From: Ehretia macrophylla
Taxonomy: Eukaryota; Streptophyta; Magnoliopsida; Boraginales; Ehretiaceae
DNA length: 64,000 nt
Assembly: GCA_037974665.1 (NCBI GenBank)
Contig: CM075783.1
Coordinates: 20,802,762 to 20,866,761, forward strand
Reading direction: 5' to 3'
This document shows, one piece after another, positions 1-12,000 of the stretch (positions are counted from its first letter, which is position 1; each line of letters starts with the position of its first letter). Both the position numbers and the translations under genes were made by a program. Under the pieces are notes generated by a model. It saw only the letters and a list, made by a program, of their open reading frames with translations, ran no database searches and was not told where the DNA came from.

Positions 1-240
1 AGGCTTTTGAAATAAGGTTATCAGTCATTAGCTTTGATAAGTTTTGCACTTCTAATATTTGGTGGTCAATTTTTTCCAGTGATCATTTCTTTTCAGTATA
101 ATGGAGGTCGAAATTATAAATTCAAATTGAGAATTACTCCAAATTACAAAAATTTACTATTGTATCATTTCACCTAACTTTTGAGTGATGTTTTTGGGAT
201 TATTTTACCCAAGAATTAGGACTCTAGAATGACTCAAGTC

Positions 241-345
241 AAAAATCCGTGTTTCTGATATATTCTTAGTCTCTAATCAACTACATTTTAAAAAAAAATT
301 ACAAACCGTGTCTGGATGTTGACGCCATTTGAGCTATAATAAGAA
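241..345 (+). promoter_or_regulatory. Promoter of array copy 1
   Basis: A distal CCGTGTTTCT motif (about 246-255) and a proximal AAACCGTGTCTG motif (from 303) precede a TATA-like box, TATAATAAG, at 335-343. The same order and spacing recur upstream of the other family copies. The box lies about 124 bases before the ATG at 459. It reads TATAATAAG where the other copies have TATAAAAAG, so it may be weaker. The promoter role is inferred from conservation and position. Confidence 0.6.
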
Positions 346-458
346 GCCATTCGCCCTATGTCAACACTAGATAGATCTCTCACCTCGATTTCTGGCTTTT
401 ATCTATAATATTTTGCCCTGATTCTGATCTTCCATTTTCGCTAACGTACGTTGTCCTC

Positions 459-2068
459 ATGGAATTTCCGTCGATTTGGTACCTCTCCTTTTGGTCCATC
501 ATCAGCCAGGTATCTCTATTAATAGCAGTTGTTGCTCCATATGAGGTCCATCTCCCTGTTCTCCAATTCCCTCATATTATATATATCCCTATATTTTTTT
601 CAACTTTTTATGCCTTCCTTGTACGGCCTATGATGGAACCTGATCTAACCACCGGAAGTGTTTCAAATGAACTCTATCAATTCTTTAAAACGCTCCTAGT
701 TGTGATAACAATACCATTTTATTCTTGGATGCTTCCGTTGTACCAGCAGTTGACTTTTTACTTCAAAGTGTGTGTGCCATTGTTAATAGTTTTAGGGGTA
801 CCCCGGTGCTTTTTCTATCTTTATCCACGCTATGTGATAAGTAAAGATATGGGAAGCTATGTGATTGGATTTGCAGGCCCTTTGCGAGTGTACCTCTCTC
901 ATACTTTTTTGTGTGTTTCGTTTATAGCTTTTTTTCCCTTGGTTGCATAGGTGGTATCTTTTCATGGTCCGTTTGAAGATCAAGAAATTGTTGAATTCTT
1001 TCAATCTCTTATTTCTTCGTTGATAGTAGCATTATTCCTAGTTCAGTTGTGCTTAAATCCTTTCCTAACAGGAATTGGGGCATCTATAGTTGGAAAGGTA
1101 AAAATGATTCAGATCCCTCTTGGGTTGTTAATTTATGTTATAGTTCAGTACAACATCCCAGAAAAGTCAGTTCCTCTTTTGGTGATGCTGTCTTCCTTTG
1201 CCATTTCTTGGCTAGCTATCCTCGCCATGATCCGACCTCCTACTTACTGGGGAATTTTCAAATTTTTTATTGGTGTGATCCTGGATTCGGCTATAAGTCT
1301 CTTCGGACTAGGCAAATTCACCTGGATTGTTTTTGCTGGTTGTGTCGTCCTCCTGCTCTTGCGACAGAAGTTGAATTCTGTGACATTGCGTTATCCTCGG
1401 CCTCAGGCACGAACAACTATTATGAGCAACTGGCGAAGTCTAGAAATCCAGATAGAGGAAACAGCTCTTTTGTTGTATAAATGGACGGGAAAAGAAAATA
1501 AAGGAAATAGAAGACTAAGTGATGATGAGTTCAGTTTTTTTTCATATTTCTTGTTTTGCGCGGCTAAGTTAATTATGGAAAAAATGGCAAGAAAGGAAGA
1601 AGAAAGCAAAGACAAGCTTATTGATAAGTTACTTCATTTCACTCTCCACCTGCTAATTAAGCAAAAAGAGGAAGGGACGGAAGATGAAATGAAGATGAAG
1701 AAAAGGTAAAAGATGAGCTAATTTATACATTATGCCATCTCTATTTCCGACTGTATATTGTAGAAGAAAAAGGAACAGAAGAGCAAACTAAAAATTGCAA
1801 AATTGCTCTATGTTCGTATCTGGTCTTTTTCTTGTTGCAGAAGAAAGCACATGAACAAGAGAAAGCAAAAGAAGAGCGAATTATTAGACTTTGCCTTTGC
1901 AACTTAGGCCAGCTTTGCCGAGAGATGGAGGACACTAGAAAGATAAGGGAAAATAAGAAAGTGAAAATAGTTGAAATTGGACTCTCTTTACCAGGACTGA
2001 TTCCAGGTTCAAACTCATTATGCCATCTTCTTTTCGTTATTTTGTTAGTTTCCTCCCATGGCACCTAG
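459..2068 (+). pseudogene. Array copy 1: multi-pass membrane protein, interrupted
   Basis: This is a member of the unrecognised membrane protein family of this window. The ATG at 459 opens the conserved N terminus (residues 1-20 end in SIISQV). The frame runs 163 codons to a TAG at 948-950 and continues in the same frame to 1709. Against copy 3 the TAG replaces the tyrosine of its SYLVSS stretch, so a single TAC to TAG change explains it. A frameshift near 1690-1709 moves the reading into the frame that ends at 2068. That last part carries tail modules resembling copy 3 (an LIYTL-LYFRL module, then an IIRLCLCNLGQL module). The membrane part keeps the IPLGLL, LRYP and MSNW signatures. The N-terminal half or the middle part could still be translated, but a full-length protein would need readthrough and a frameshift. 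Lesions come from comparison with copy 3; function is unknown. Confidence 0.8.
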
Positions 2069-3360
2069 CTATCCAGTCATTGTCGTCCGTTGTTGATCAG
2101 GAAATGTGTTGGTATGTCTTGTTACAGCATGTAATGGTGCCTGCCTATTTTGTAAATACTGTTCTTGTTAGCTTTATTGTAGTATGGGTTGTTATGTAAG
2201 AAAATTTTTACATTATTAGGATTAATCAATCTTTATAGTTCAATTCCTTCAGCATCCTTATTTTTTCCCTCTTAAATGTTGGGGATTTAAAGTTATTTCC
2301 ATGTTTTTAGACATATATGTCATATTTTAGTTTCACTTCAATAACTTCCATACTTCTAATTTTTAGAGAATCCCTCTTTCAGAACTTGTTCGGGTGGTTA
2401 TTGTTTGTAAGACTAGCTCTAGAAAGTTAAAAAAAATACAAATCTTAATAGAGCTATTTATATACTGTTTGGAGCCTTGAGAAAGCCTTTTTTTTTTTTG
2501 TGATCGCTTTGTAATTATGTCTACGGCCAACTTGTTTTTGTGTTTTGTCAATTAATATATATCTCACCAGCCTAGCAAAAAAACGATTGATGAATTAATG
2601 AAAAGAAACAGAGAAAATAAAAAACTTGGAATTGAAATATCAAAATGACTAGTTGAATGTAAGCATTGATTTTATTTTATTATTATTATTATTATTATTA
2701 TTACACAATGAACATCGAAGCCGTGGGATAAGCATTGATTTCGACAATGAAGCCTCAAAGCGGAAAAAACATTTCACTTTCGCAAAAGATTTACCTCGAG
2801 TATTTTAGAAACCGTGAACTCTTTCAAGTGCATATGTTGAATGTCAAAGCTACAATAATCATGCTTCGTTCTCCTTTGGTCTCCGTGATTGCCCATCAAA
2901 CATGTCTTGTTCCCATTTATCAAGTGCTGATTTTTGTTTTGGAATTCTTCTTGTTTGGAAAATAAAATAAAAGAAGAAAAATCTGATTTATTTGTGTACG
3001 TCATATGACGTTGCTAACTTCTTGAACGCGGTATACATGGTGTTGCTTGGGTCGTCAACGAGAATCAATTAGAGAATTCCAGAAATATGTAATTTTCATT
3101 TTTTTAAAACTCTCTTGCAAGTTTGGACTACTGAAATTTTTAAACCAAGAATTGTCTATTGATTTGCAGTCATCATCTGACTATTACTTACTGATTTGAT
3201 TACTTTTTGGACTTATACCGAGTATCTTTAACATATTTGATATAGCGTTCATTTACTTTTAAAAAGTGTATTTTTATAATCGTTAGAATATATATTTATT
3301 TCAAATTGAAAAATCATAAATTACTTGACTACCTTATAAGATCTTGAATTACTTCACTTA
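2069..3360. other. Intergenic, AT-rich, no gene seen
   Basis: I see no coding signal here. The short open frames around 2363-2551, 2735-2965 and 2774-3004 have no family resemblance and compete on both strands. A (TTA)n microsatellite lies at about 2677-2702. Confidence 0.5.
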
Positions 3361-3364
3361 ACAC

Positions 3365-3845
3365 CAATTAGTTTTAAGATGGAACTTCAATTATCTCTAT
3401 CTTAACAAAAAGTAGCAGTATTAGAAACTAATTAAATCCTTGTATACTTTTGTACTATTTTTTTTTAAACATTTAGAATTTAACTATATTTACAGTTTAT
3501 TTCATTGTTCAAGTACCACCTCATGTAAAAATATATACTATGAGAGAAGAGTTTTTGTTAGATTATTTTTTGTGTTCAACATGACTCTCACATGTAGGCT
3601 AGATTTGTTTTTTAGCCTTGCATGTCGGAAAGTTTTTAAATAGGTGGCGGAGAGACTTGAACTCAATTTACATGTGTAAGCGAGATTTGTTTTTGACCTT
3701 TACATGAAAAAAGTTTTTAATATTTTTAAATAAGTAACGGAGAGACCATTTAGTCACTTGGGCTCTATACCATGTTAACGAAAATGACATTCCATCTTAA
3801 AATCAATTGCTATTAGAAACAGTAATCCAAGATTGTATATGATAA
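3365..3845. repeat. Small inverted-repeat element with internal tandem unit
   Basis: CCAATTAGTTTTAAGATGGA near 3365 is mirrored by TCCATCTTAAAATCAATTG near 3792-3810. Between them are two diverged direct units of about 75 bases (about 3589-3661 and 3671-3749). Each holds an ACATGT start, a GCGAGATTTG or GCTAGATTTG stretch and a CGGAGAGAC stretch. This looks like an old non-autonomous repeat. I saw no convincing target duplication. Confidence 0.4.
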
Positions 3846-3939
3846 ATGTAGAGTTTATGACTTTTCTATGTAAATGAGGAGATATTCCAACATCCACCCT
3901 TACATGTGACTCGGCAAGAATGAAGAGCCTATATTTACG

Positions 3940-4870
3940 GATATACGAACATTAGTACTAGAGACTAATCATCAAATCACTGCATACTTTAAAACAAAAT
4001 TCGAAACATATCTTATAGATGCAAATTTTATCAAAAGATCAAGCTATGCTTTGACTTACTGAATTGGTATCACTTCGTCAACACATGAGAAGGGAGACAA
4101 ATGGCTATATTTTGTGTAGTATGAATGCAGCGTGAGAGCACTGGGATTGTGTATGTAATATGATTGTTTCACCTAATATTCATTCTACTCTGCTTAAGAA
4201 AAACGAAGAAACTTACCTATCAACTACCACCATCCAAAAAAAGAGAGAAGAAAGAGAAGGTTAGAAAAGAGAAAGAAAGGGATATGGTTCTTATTATATA
4301 GCATTTATACCCAATAACACGATGGCTATTTATTTGGGTAATTAACCTTAGTCAGTCTTATAGTAGAATTGTTGTTAACTAGTATGAAGACGACACGAGA
4401 AGTCATTATTCCCCCATACAATTTTAGTTGACTTTTATCTATTTTATTTAGGGTTGTTTAAAGCCTTGTACATCGAATACTAGTTTGAAGAGTTCAGTTG
4501 ATGATAGGATGATAATTATTGTGAATCCTAGGTTTTAGTCCTAGGGTAGTTGTGAAAATGACAAGCCAGGATGACATTTGGAATGACAGGTACGCGGTTA
4601 GCCATTCTCACTACTTGTTATGACAAGCCAAGATATGAAAATTGTTTTCCTAAAGCCATTAGTTGTTTGGTTTAACAGTATGATTCTCTAAACAGTGGTG
4701 AGAGCTTTCGAAATCAAGTCTCGTATATAACATCTTAAATGATGTAAAATGACTTAAAATTCCCTTAAAATATTTTCATGTTCTACCCTCCTTGATTTGA
4801 GGGTACTTCCATACAACACCATGTATGTCCTTTTCGCTGCTGACTCTATGCTCTCAAAAAAGCACTTCTT
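3940..4870 (+). repeat. Upstream block U of the array (first copy)
   Basis: The block starts near GAGACTAATCATCAAATC and includes AATAACACGATGGCTATTTA (about 4314) and a stretch near 4800-4870 about an early-gene-like ACTCTATG...CTC pattern. Similar stretches occur at about 14.0-15.1, 24.1-26.1 and 45.2-46.8 kb, and inverted at 39.2-40.3 kb. It therefore belongs to the duplicated unit that carries the membrane protein genes. No copy follows within 4 kb here, because several transposons lie between it and copy 2. Confidence 0.6.
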
Positions 4871-5058
4871 CCTTGGTTTTGAGATCTCTTTCGCTTTTTC
4901 CGAATTCATGGTTAAACACGCCTAAAGTGTCAATTCTTTGTTTGGTAGGTTTAAAGTGGCCTGAGCGCAGTGCTTGTTTCCAATTATCAAATGCTTCTGT
5001 TTAGGATGCAAATTGATGAGTGTTGTTATGTTTCTTCTTGTCTCAAAGAAAAAAATGG

Positions 5059-6027
5059 GAAAAATTACAAAATTAGTCCCTATTATTTTTCTCAAATTTT
5101 AATTTTATCCATATAATCATTTTCAAAATCTTTTCAAACATACTGTCAAATCTCAGTTAATTGTAACGGAAAACATATAAAATGCATAAATTACTGTTAC
5201 ATAATTAACAAAATTACCAACACATCCTATAAATATATATCATATTCATCCCTATTGTTTCACAAAATATTAAAATTAGTCCATTCCGTTTTGCAAAATA
5301 TTCAATTTAGTCCCTTTTATGTTACAAATATTCAACTTAGTTCCTATTACAAAAACACATACACAACCATACACATACACATAGCCACACATACACACAA
5401 TCACAAAAGTAGATGATTAGTCCAGTTAATAAAATATAAAAAATATAGTGACAAATGACAAATTTATGGAAAGTTACAATCTCCGCCATGGAATAGTGCA
5501 CTGACATGCCTTCTTTGTTGTTGTTCTTCAATATATTCTTATGATGATGACTTTTATATTTATATGCATTTTGATGACTTTGATGACTATGTTTTATATT
5601 AGTTATTGTGTACTTTTTTGGATTACTAATTAGAAAAAATTATTTGTTTTTGCAGTGCTGACAAATATTCAGAGGGGTTTTTTTTAACTATTTTGCAAGT
5701 AACATGGATTAAATTGAAAATATTGTCAAATAATAGGGGCGAAACTGATATATAAAAAACTTTGGAGACTGTTATGAATCTTTTGTTAAATATTGAGGAT
5801 TACTTTGAATTTTACATGAAAATAATAAAAATTAAATTAAAAGATTTAATAATTTTCCAAATATGCCCCATCCCAAACAATGGTTACGTTCATAGCACAT
5901 GACCAATTTTTTGTTTGATTTGACTGAGATTTTGACGATAGGGACTAAAGATAATTTTTTTTGAAAAACAATATGAATGAATTTAAAATTTTGAATAACC
6001 AATAGGGACTATTTATGCAATTTTTTC
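5059..6027. mobile_element. Mutator-type MITE, 969 bp
   Basis: The ends are inverted repeats: the left starts GAAAAATTACAAAATTAGTC and the right, reversed, starts GAAAAAATTGCATAAATAGT, with TCCCTATT following in both. The flanking 9-mers AAAAAATGG (5050-5058) and AAAAAATGT (6028-6036) match 8 of 9. That size fits Mutator-type target duplication, although the A-rich site weakens the case. No transposase is present. The minus-strand frame at 5337-5531 lies inside and is not a gene. Confidence 0.65.
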
Positions 6028-6130
6028 AAAAAATGTAAGGATTATTGCTAATAATGTCAAGGAAATATATGCGGCTTGGCTTGAGCACCATTAGAGATCC
6101 CCTACTGGGCAACACAAACAAGCCTTAATA

Positions 6131-6590
6131 GGATGGAAAAATCCCCTCCATGGCTTCAAACTAAATATGGAGGGACGTTCGAAGTCTAATCCTGGTCTTG
6201 CGGTAGCTAGTGTCTTGTGAAATGTTCAAGGAAACTTTGTGGAAGGTTTCCTTCTCAATTAGGGGATTGCCATCAACATGAAAGCTAAGTTGAGCATGTT
6301 GTAGGAAGCTCTCAAACTCGCTAAAAAAAATGAATATTGAAGATCTTATAATTGAAATACACTCATTAACGGTAATCAAGCTTATTACATGCATTAGACA
6401 TATAGTTCCCTACGCCTTCTTATTGAAAACTACCAATGTATTCTTCAAAGACACTCGAGTTTTCAACTATATCATATTTATCGAAAAGCTAATTCTTGTG
6501 CTGATTGATTAGCCAATCTTGGAATACCTCTTGGTATCCCAACCCTTGACCATATGCCTGACCAGTTGCAGCTTTTCCTGGATAAAAACT
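6131..6590 (+). pseudogene. LINE RNase H domain remnant
   Basis: Read from 6131 the sequence gives the plant LINE RNase H pattern: GFKLNMEGRSKSNPG (the catalytic Asp of the usual DGS is Glu here), NFVEGFLLN, then KAKLSML-EALKLA, NIEDLIIEIHSL and, near 6482-6525, RKANSCAD followed by LANLG. In-frame stops occur after ASVL, after FLLN, after LSML and after SCAD. The piece after KLAK needs a small frame adjustment. It is a dead 3' end of a non-LTR retrotransposon. I did not identify a poly-A tail or a target duplication. Confidence 0.65.
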
Positions 6591-7330
6591 GAAAAGGTGA
6601 AAGTACTCCTAAGATTTTTTTTTAAAATCCTCATATTAAATCCTCACTAACTATTGCCTTCTCCTGATTTTTTTTAAAGAAAAAGTTTGCCTGCTACAAA
6701 AGGTTGAATTGGACCAATTTAAGTGCCCTATTCATTTCAGTGGTAACCATCCAAATAATTATTGGCTACCTAGCCCACGAGGTTGACCATATCGAGAATA
6801 ATGTAAAAGAGATATGGTGATTTCCAGGTTTGAGGTTAGTCTAATATTAAATTGAGGATCTTCATTCCAAAACCTAACCTAAAAGACTTAATTTTTTTAA
6901 AATGAGTTTTACCCACCCATTAACCCAAATTACTAGGCCACATAAGCAAGCAAAAAAAAATAATGGATGGGTAAAACCCACCATTATACTAACAAAATAC
7001 TAATAAGTACTATAACAATGATTGATAAAGTAAAAAATTTTGGCCTATGCTATCACCTTTCAATAGTATAGACCAAATTTGGAAAGGGTGAAGAGTTAGT
7101 CTTTAAGGGGTTCAGTGCAGTAGTGGATAACAACTCATTGTGATTAAAACATTTCTGGATTCAAATTTATATTCTCTTGTCACAAATATTAGATGGCATT
7201 TGACTGATCTGGTATATGTTGTTATACCAAGAAGTTATAACCCTAGGATAGATCCAAATAATTGTTTAAAATGAGTTCTTTATTGACATGGCCTCGACCC
7301 TAACCTAAGGATTAATCATCCCTGGAGGAC
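6591..7330. other. Intergenic with one strong hairpin
   Basis: No gene is seen. A near-perfect inverted repeat pairs 6907-6922 (TTTTACCCACCCATTA) with 6961-6976 (15 of 16 bases) around a 38-base loop. It may be the core of a small MITE. Confidence 0.4.
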
Positions 7331-7780
7331 ATGTTGGGGTAGTTGAGGGATTTTTTGACATGTAGGAGTCAAACTTGAGGCTAGTAATTAGGTCGAGTAT
7401 GTGTGCTCGAGCTCGCCTTGCAGGCATAAGGTCGGTTGCTCCAAGTACCTACCATAAGTTAGTAAGATATCCCAAGGTCCTTTGAGAGAGGACTGCTCGA
7501 GAGAGCTCCACAATGAATAAAAGCTCGGCTCAAGAACGTAGTAGTCCTTGGTATACAAGTAACAACATGAATAGTTATCCATAAATCTAAACAATAGGAA
7601 TGTAAGTCCAATATAAATATCCCCTCAAATCAATGGTGAAAGATAACTCATTCTACCCCGAACTCTATTTGTTTACATACAAAAACCCTTCAGTCAATTA
7701 TAGATTACTGACTTGAACGTTAGAGGTATCGTTCGAAATTAAGTTGCTGACTCCAGTCAATTATCACACTTCAATATTCA
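7330..7780 (+). mobile_element. Probable LTR fragment
   Basis: The stretch has the look of a plant LTR. TATAAATATCCCCTC (about 7611-7625) resembles a TATA box plus start region. A pyrimidine-rich TTCTACCCC follows, then GACTTGAACGTTAGAGG (about 7710-7726), close to a GACTTGAGCGTCGGAG motif I know from many plant LTRs. I could not find its other end or partner LTR. The 68-codon minus-strand frame at 7388-7594 is not a convincing gene. Confidence 0.35.
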
Positions 7781-7819
7781 AATGCACCCTCAATGAATCT
7801 TCATTTACACCACTTGAAA

Positions 7820-8595
7820 TGTCAAATTCTTTGAACTTCCTTATTCATTTTCCCAAGAACTAAAAAGTCATCTTGAGTTTTGGTTTTCATTCTCCAACAC
7901 CCCCTTCAAACCAAAACCATCTCCACACCAAGTAGTGCCCTTAATTTCTTGAATGCTTCAACATTTCTTAACGTTTCAACTTCTTCGTCAAAACAACCTA
8001 CATGCTGATCCTTTTCTTCTCAGCCTTGTTTAATTGTTCTGGCGCAACAAAATCTGCTCAATGCATCAAAAAAAAAAATCTTTAATAACGAGCTTAAGCT
8101 CTCTCGTCTTTCTAGAGACTACTGCACCATTTCTCTTGACGCAAGCATCTCTTGCTTCTAGAGTCCTCTTCTTGACAATCTTCTTTTAACATTCTTCATC
8201 TGCTGCCAGCATACTGGAAGTGAATATGAATTTACTTCAAATGAATTTGGGTTTGTTAGAAATGACTACAACTTCTCACAAAAAGTTAGGTTGCTGCCTT
8301 TATAAAGATTTTTCACTCAGTTTTCTTTCTTTTCACTCTTTTTGCCTTTCTTCAACAACTCAATCCTTTTACATTTGTATGCGACCCTGAGCCCTGATGC
8401 CACATGTTGAAAATTGGATCTAGCACACAAATAAAAAAGAAAACAAAAGTTTTTAACGTGGTACAAACTTAGCCTACATCCACGGGCACCCAACATTTCC
8501 CTTATGACTACATAGCTTGAATTGCTTTAAACCTTGTCTCTTCATTTCTCAACATTCCAAGAGTTGTCTTGAATTTTGGTTTACATTCTCCAACA
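7820..8595 (-). mobile_element. TRIM-like small LTR retroelement, minus strand
   Basis: The right LTR spans 8405-8595 (TGTTGAAAATTGG ... CATTCTCCAACA). The left LTR is incomplete and ends at 7899 with the same TTCTCCAACA; its last 75 or so bases resemble the right one (about 70% by eye). On the minus strand the right LTR is followed by a primer-binding-like TGGCATCAGGGC (10 of 12 against the usual Met-tRNA TGGTATCAGAGC). A purine tract, GAAGGGGG (plus-strand complement at 7900-7907), directly precedes the left LTR. The internal region is only about 505 bases and has no gag or pol, so this is a terminal-repeat element in miniature or a deletion derivative. Confidence 0.6.
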
Positions 8596-8691
8596 ATAAA
8601 AATCCATGTTTCCAGGAAATCTTAATCTCTAAGAAACAACATTTTCTTATCCTACGTAACTACGACTGTGTCAAATTTAATAAAAAACCCC

Positions 8692-8733
8692 GCAAACCGT
8701 GTCTGATTTGAAGTTCATTTGTGCTATAAAAAG
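8692..8733 (+). promoter_or_regulatory. Promoter of array copy 2
   Basis: CAAACCGTGTCTG starts at 8692 and a TATA box, TATAAAAAG, lies at 8725-8733, followed by AAACCCTTCTTCAT. The ATG of copy 2 lies about 113 bases downstream. The arrangement matches the other copies closely. Confidence 0.65.
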
Positions 8734-8837
8734 AAACCCTTCTTCATAGTTCAACACTATCCCTCTTACATCGATTTCTAGCTTTTAGTAACAGTTCTCA
8801 CCCTCAAATTTCTTCCATCTTGGCCAACGTTGTCCTC

Positions 8838-10666
8838 ATGGAGTCTTCTTCGCTTTGGTACCTCTCTATTTGTTCCATCATCAGTCAGGTATCTCTAAAA
8901 ATTGCCCTTGTTGCTTCAAATAAGGTCAATCTCCCAGTTCCCAATTTTATTTGGGAAATCTTTTGTTCGAGTCTATTTCTACTTGCATGCTTTTTCATAT
9001 TTCTATGCCTTCTTTTCACGACCCATGATGGTGCATGATCTGGATATCGGGGATAGTTCAAAAGAACTCTTCAACTTCTGTAAATTTCTTCTCTTTGTAA
9101 TTGCTGTTTTCATAATATTATCCCTGCGGTTCAGTTTTCCCTTTTCAGAATTTTTAATTCACATTATGGGCACACTGGTTGTCTCTCAAGTCTTTCCTGG
9201 CCGCTTTTTAAAAATTGCCGAACTGGGAAGAAACTACTTGATTGGATTTGTAGGCCTTTTTCTAGTGTTCCCCTTTCATACTCTCTGTTGTGCTTTATTT
9301 ACAGCTTCTTATTTTTTAGTTGTATACTCGACTTCTTATCAAGATCGGTATGAAGCTGGGAAGATTCTAGTTGCTGTTAGTTTCTGTTTGAACATTGCAA
9401 CAGAATTTGTCCGATGGAATTCGAGTCTTCATCGTAATTTATCACGAATCGGGTCATATATACTTAGGATCCCGAGAGGTTACATAAAATTGATTGAAAT
9501 ATTTATTGGATGGTTATTTTACATTCTAGTTCAGTACTTCATCTAGGAAAAGTCGCGTTCTCTTTTGGTGATGCTCTCCTCCTTGGCCGTTTTCTGGCTG
9601 TCTAACCTCGCCATGATCCAACCCCCAACTGACTTGGGAATATTCAGTTTTATTGTTGGTGTTGTCCTGGATTGTGCAATAAGTTTGTTTAGGCTCCACA
9701 TATTCACCTGGATTACTTGGGCTGGTTGTGGCTTCCTCGGCTTCCTGTGGTGGAACTTGAATTCAGTGACACCGCGTTATCCTCGGGCACGAGCAGATGT
9801 AATACTCAAATGGCGACGTCAAGAACAGGAGGTAGCCAGCGAGGGTGGTTTGCTCAGATTTTTCAGAGCTATGAGGAAGAGAATGCTACTCGGTGGTATT
9901 CTGATTTTATCATCTGAGCTCTTCTTATTAGCAGAGATGTTAAGTAAGCAAAAAAGAGCTAGAAAGGAAAAAGAAATCAAACACATGCTAATTGATAATT
10001 TAGAACTCACCCTCCAACTGCTTGAGCAGAAGGAGGAAGGAATGGAGAAAAAGAGAATAGCTGAGCTAATTCATACGCTATGTCAACTCCTTTATGGACT
10101 GCGTAATGTTGTAGAAGAAAAAGCAATGGCGCCAGAAGAAAAAGAAAAGGAAGAAGAAAAGAATCGGCAAATTGTTCTGTTTTCACGTGTAGTCTTCATC
10201 CTGCTGCTGAACAGATCAAAAAATACCAGAAGTATTTTTGTAGATTTTTTTTGTGATGTGTTTTTTTTCTGGAAAAGAAATTATTAAAATTATTAAACTT
10301 ATTATAGAAGAAGAAAACGTCGCACGAATTATTAAAATTCGCCGTCTCATCTTAGGCCAGCTTTTAATGGAAAAGGAAGAAGCAAAAGAAGATGGACCGA
10401 AAAGGACCGGAGAAGGAAAAAGGAAAGCAAAGAGAAGGCAAATTAGAAAGGGAGGATTATTAGACTTTGTCGTCTCAGATGATGGCGGAAAAATAGAAGA
10501 AAATGGAGGAGAAATAAAGAACATAAAAAATAAGAAACTGAAAGAAGAAGAGGTTGGGCTTTACTTCATGTTGGGTGCTGCCGCCACTTATGAGAGTCTG
10601 CGGTTTCGGATCGAGAGACATCGGCCAGAAGTGACGAGCAGTAGTGGTGGAAGCTCTGGAGAATGA
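8838..10666 (+). pseudogene. Array copy 2: membrane protein with tail, broken
   Basis: The ATG at 8838 aligns with the family start; an in-frame ATG at 8820 is upstream of that conserved start. The first frame holds the N-terminal hydrophobic segment and is lost by a frameshift between about 8945 and 9000; the homologous reading then continues in the frame that ends at 9546. The TAG at 9544-9546 sits where other copies have Gln (in IQEKS), which a CAG to TAG transition would explain, and the frame continues unchanged to 10287. A second frameshift in T-rich sequence at about 10253-10287 moves the tail into the frame ending at 10666. The tail contains an ARIIKIRRLILGQLL module like those of copy 3. 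It ends in a different, copy-specific segment without Lys/Glu repeats. A full-length product is not possible as written. Confidence 0.8.
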
Positions 10667-11799
10667 TACTGGGAGAAAGATAAATATGTTTGTTCTTAAA
10701 CTTATTGAGAACATAAGTTCTTAGGTCTAGTATAAGGCATAGGATGGAGCCAGTCATTTTTATTATATTGTTTTTGTCAGCTTGTAATAAGAGGTTATAT
10801 CAACGAGAACTTCTTTCAAGCCATTCTTAATTAGCACAGAGTTACTCAACAATAAAGCCGTTGATTCTTGTTCTTGCGTCGTCCATACTGCAAAACAAAT
10901 TGAGCTGCTGGCATCAAGGACCCAAGAATATGCTGCTGCAGCAGAGGTGCATGATTTAACGGATCAACACATATAAAAAGCATGATAAATCTGGCGACGG
11001 CTGAGTCCATATCGTATGATTAACAGATCATCAATATCACGCCGTGGCACGGGAAAGAGTCGAAAAGTTGAAGATTAAGCAAATAACTCATAATACAAAG
11101 AAAACCCCTAAACAGCCTTCTGTTCGTTTCATCCCAAAAAAGGAGAAGAAGCCTGGTGAGTCAGTTTTTATGCCAATTCAAAAAATCAGAGACTAGCTTC
11201 CAACAAATCTTTTGAATTTTGCCATTTCTTTGCCCGCATCCACCTACTTCTATTGACTATTATTACTTTGACCTTATTTGGACTTGAAAGCTATCATCAT
11301 ATGTCCAATAAAACTTGCACCCCATGGGAAAATATGAACTGGAAGTTCTTCCTATCTTTTATGTCACTTTCAAACGCCTGCCTAGAAAATGCTGAGCAAT
11401 TTAATTATATTATAAAATTTAATGATCTTTTAGGTATGTTGACAAAATCCTAATACATGTTGATCTCTGCTTAATTGGAAGTAAGACTTTCATCCATGAT
11501 ATAGCATTTACTTCGTTTGCATTTCTTTTTTTTCCTTCTAATGGAGGCCAAAGGCCGATTAATTACAAAATCAACCGAAAAAATGTTTTATGGTCGAGTC
11601 CTTTCGATCACTAAACTGGAGATATTACAAAGCTTGCTAGCCTAAACGTGGAACTACAAAGAGAATAAGTAATCTCCTGAATTAGTAATTGTTAAGGATT
11701 TGAAATCTCCATCATTCGCTCCTTGTTGTTTCTCAGATTTCGATTCTTCTTTTGGATTGACTCAAACTTTATTGATTTTATGATCTCTGCCTTATTTAT
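10667..11799. other. Intergenic, no gene seen
   Basis: No coding region is supported. Short frames near 11253-11453 and 11692-11928 are AT-rich and show no recognisable pattern. A minor palindromic stretch lies near 10690-10725 (GTTCTTAAACTTATTGAGAAC). Confidence 0.4.
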
Positions 11800-12000
11800 T
11801 ATAACAAAAAATGCATATCCTAGAAATATGCTTGTATTATGCCTCATATAAGGCACTCGTTGTATCTTCTTCATTATCTCTCTTTCTTTTCTCGGTAATA
11901 TAATCAACATAATCTCTTTTTCTCTCATTCATGGCTTCACTCCTTTATTTCAACATGCATGCTATGAGAGCTACTGCTTTGATAGCATGTGCCATTATAT
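11800..12000 (+). repeat. 3' flank unit of the array, stranded
   Basis: AAATATGCTTGTATTA, GGCACTCGTTGTATCTTCTT and AATCAACATAATCTC match the region just after copy 3 (17.1-17.3 kb) and copy 6 (53.6-53.8 kb). This copy lies about 1.1 kb past the end of copy 2 and has a single unit. It may mark a lost gene copy, or it may be a solo LTR-like piece; see the 121-bp repeats. Confidence 0.5.

Noticed and set aside
500-515. CAG|GTATCT after the SIISQ codons as a conserved splice donor in all copies
   Set aside because: Copies 3 and 7 read straight through in frame with coherent conserved protein on both sides, so no intron is needed.
925-960. Pyrimidine-rich TTTTTTTCCCTTGGTTGCATAG in copy 1 as a 3' splice site
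   Set aside because: The region aligns without a gap to uninterrupted coding sequence in copy 3; a Tyr to stop change explains the TAG.
3440-3643. 67-codon frame
   Set aside because: It overlaps the inverted-repeat element and its tandem unit; composition is Phe-rich from T runs.
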